Shown here: positions 5,842 to 6,757 of the stretch, piece by piece
Layout: each line of letters starts with the position of its first letter
Numbering within the stretch: position 1 is the first letter of the stretch
NCBI RefSeq assembly: GCF_002506515.1
Contig: NZ_DAXS01000053.1
Coordinates: forward strand, 17,041 to 23,797
Direction of reading: 5' to 3'
Origin: Caldivirga sp. UBA161
GTDB taxonomy: Archaea; Thermoproteota; Thermoprotei; Thermoproteales; Thermocladiaceae
Length of the DNA stretch: 6,757 nt
The notes under the pieces: generated by a model
The model's database searches: none
Told to the model about the DNA's origin: nothing
Seen by the model: only the letters and a program-made list of their open reading frames with translations
Position numbers and translations under genes: made by a program

Positions 5842-6414
5842 TCACATTTTTAATGCATTGTTTAAGTCACTGTGTAACCTATGCCCTAATGGATACGCTA
5901 TTACCCCTCTGGATTCACGCTTAACTTCAACACAATGATAAGCACATAGTTTAGGCTATTATACTCCGCAGCCTCACACAACCTCATACCGTATTCCTAA
6001 GCCTTCAATTCAATAGCATGAGCAAGCTTACGGTAACTCCACATATCCACACTGAACTTACTACCGTTTGCCCCTACACTTTCATTTTTAGGTTTAGCCC
6101 TCAGCCACCGGCTTAATGGCGAGCGGGTCATGGGGTTCCTTTGACCCCAGCGGCATAGCCCACATCAGTATGAGGGAGCATCCTTTCAACGCAATCAAAT
6201 ACAAAAAGACTCCTATTAAAAAGGATTCAGCTGGTTCCTCAACAATTACCAACACTAACAATTCTTAAATAACCCCCTTCTCTCTTTGGCAAGTTCTTCT
6301 GAGGCTCCTAATTCTTGCATATTCTTAGCTTGAGCTTCTAATGATTACACTTCAGCAAGCTTAGAGGTTTGGTGCCCTTTTCTATCACTTACTCAGCCTT
6401 AGCTTTTCCGTATG
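5842..6414 (-). pseudogene. tnpB: Decayed TnpB (IS605 OrfB-type) gene, C-terminal portion
   Basis: No long frame survives, but consecutive pieces on the minus strand read as a TnpB C-terminus. The clearest is 5946-5842: CAYHCVEVKRESRGVIAYPL then GHRLHSDLNNALKM, the Zn-finger region and RuvC-III motif with its catalytic Asp (SDLN), ending in TGA. Just before it, in another frame (6116-5949), are LRAKPKNES, KFSVDMWSYRKLAHAIELKA, an in-frame TAG, then EYGMRLCEAAEYNSL. A third frame (6264-6094) has VIVEEPAESF and KEPHDPLAIKPVAEG, either of which could hold the RuvC-II Glu. Further upstream (6362-6258) lies KLAEV, a stop, then SLEAQAKNMQELGASEELAK, and near 6414-6391 PYGKAKAE. At least three frame changes and several stops are present, and the second-half knuckle CPxGH has become YPLGH. 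TnpB is an RNA-guided nuclease of IS200/IS605 elements. No TnpA, N-terminal half or element ends are visible, so this is a relic. The C-terminal 100 codons are convincing; the outer boundary is approximate. Confidence 0.75.
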
Positions 6415-6465
6415 GTTACCTTAAGTGAGGGAGGCGATTGCTTAAGCATTTCATCTTCATTACGC

Positions 6466-6738
6466 TTATTCACTTAGGGTTTCCTTAAGCCTCATGATCA
6501 TTAATGATAAGGTCTCTTTATCCACTGCGTAAATGTGCTTATTTTTATCAATCTTCCTTGCGTTAACATCAATAATTATACTGTTAAGTATGCTCTTAAT
6601 CATTGACTTATCTTCATTGCTTAACTTCCTACGGTGCTGTATAATGCCTACTATGCGTCTATAGCTTATGTACACTACATTACCCTTTGATGATGAATTA
6701 ACGTACTCAAGAGCCTTCAGTAATTCATGAATAATCAT
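6466..6738 (-). CDS. Unknown small protein, about 90 residues
   Basis: I do not recognise this protein. It is short, basic and probably mixed alpha/beta: a helix (HELLKALEYV, 4-13), a strand-like SKGNVVYISYRRIVG (17-31), a charged link, a helix (EDKSMIKSILNSIII, 42-56), a strand pair around HIYAVDKE (68-75) and a last helix (TLSLMIMRLKETL). The pattern could be a winged-helix or similar nucleic-acid-binding fold, but no motif proves it. There are no cysteines, signal peptide or membrane segment. The ATG at 6736-6738 is preceded at 7 nt by GAGGAG. The frame is also open upstream to the window edge, so the true start may lie outside. It ends about 50 nt upstream of the tnpB relic and reads the same way. 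The clean 90-codon frame beside a heavily broken gene suggests it is still under selection. Confidence 0.6.
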   Translation of the reverse strand: MIIHELLKALEYVNSSSKGNVVYISYRRIVGIIQHRRKLSNEDKSMIKSILNSIIIDVNARKIDKNKHIYAVDKETLSLMIMRLKETLSE

Positions 6739-6745
6739 TACCCTA

Positions 6746-6751
6746 CTCCTC
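6746..6751 (-). promoter_or_regulatory. Possible Shine-Dalgarno of the 90-codon gene
   Basis: The minus strand reads GAGGAG, 7 nt before the ATG at 6738. Its GAGG part pairs with the anti-Shine-Dalgarno. It supports this ATG and suggests the gene has a 5' leader or lies inside an operon continuing beyond the window edge. Confidence 0.4.
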
Positions 6752-6757
6752 TTTACC

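Noticed and set aside
6094..6264. Independent small membrane protein gene
   Set aside because: There is no ATG start or ribosome-binding site, and both ends read as TnpB-like fragments, so it is better explained as part of the relic.

Overview
The window looks like chromosomal DNA from a hyperthermophilic or thermoacidophilic crenarchaeon of the Thermoproteales, in the vicinity of Caldivirga or Vulcanisaeta. This is inferred from four things: moderate GC content; archaeal TATA boxes about 25-30 nt upstream of start codons, implying leaderless transcripts; internal operon genes with a GAGGTGAT-type Shine-Dalgarno; and archaeal protein families (AsnRS-like asparagine synthetase, YGR210/PH0525-type GTPase, sulerythrin-like rubrerythrin). 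The species assignment is a guess from family resemblance.

Layout. At the left edge is the 3' end of a plus-strand rubrerythrin/sulerythrin gene. Its reading frame stops right after the last metal-ligand histidine, and the missing end of the last helix appears to continue in the next frame. A convergent intergenic stretch of about 200 nt follows. All remaining genes are on the minus strand. Read in transcription order (right to left) they are: a 90-codon unknown gene at the right edge; a decayed TnpB (IS605 OrfB) pseudogene; a YchF/YGR210-like GTPase in its own unit; a two-gene unit of AsnRS-related asparagine synthetase then a GltB-domain FMN protein; and a two-gene thiamine unit, thiM then thiE.

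How they work together. ThiM phosphorylates hydroxyethylthiazole and ThiE joins it to HMP-pyrophosphate to give thiamine phosphate, so the pair is a salvage/assembly module, coupled by a 4-nt GTGA overlap. The asparagine synthetase and the GltB-like protein are 8 nt apart and probably co-transcribed, suggesting linked Asp/Asn/Glu nitrogen metabolism. The GltB-like protein has no cysteine at all, so it cannot hold the 3Fe-4S cluster of standard glutamate synthase, and its real reaction is open. The GTPase probably acts in translation and is not obviously connected to its neighbours.

The most interesting items are the cysteine-free GltB-like protein paired with the asparagine synthetase, the rubrerythrin frame break, the tnpB relic hidden in an apparently gene-free 790-nt stretch, and a 23-bp near-perfect palindrome between the GTPase gene and the asparagine synthetase promoter. 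I found no CRISPR array, tRNA, rRNA or riboswitch.
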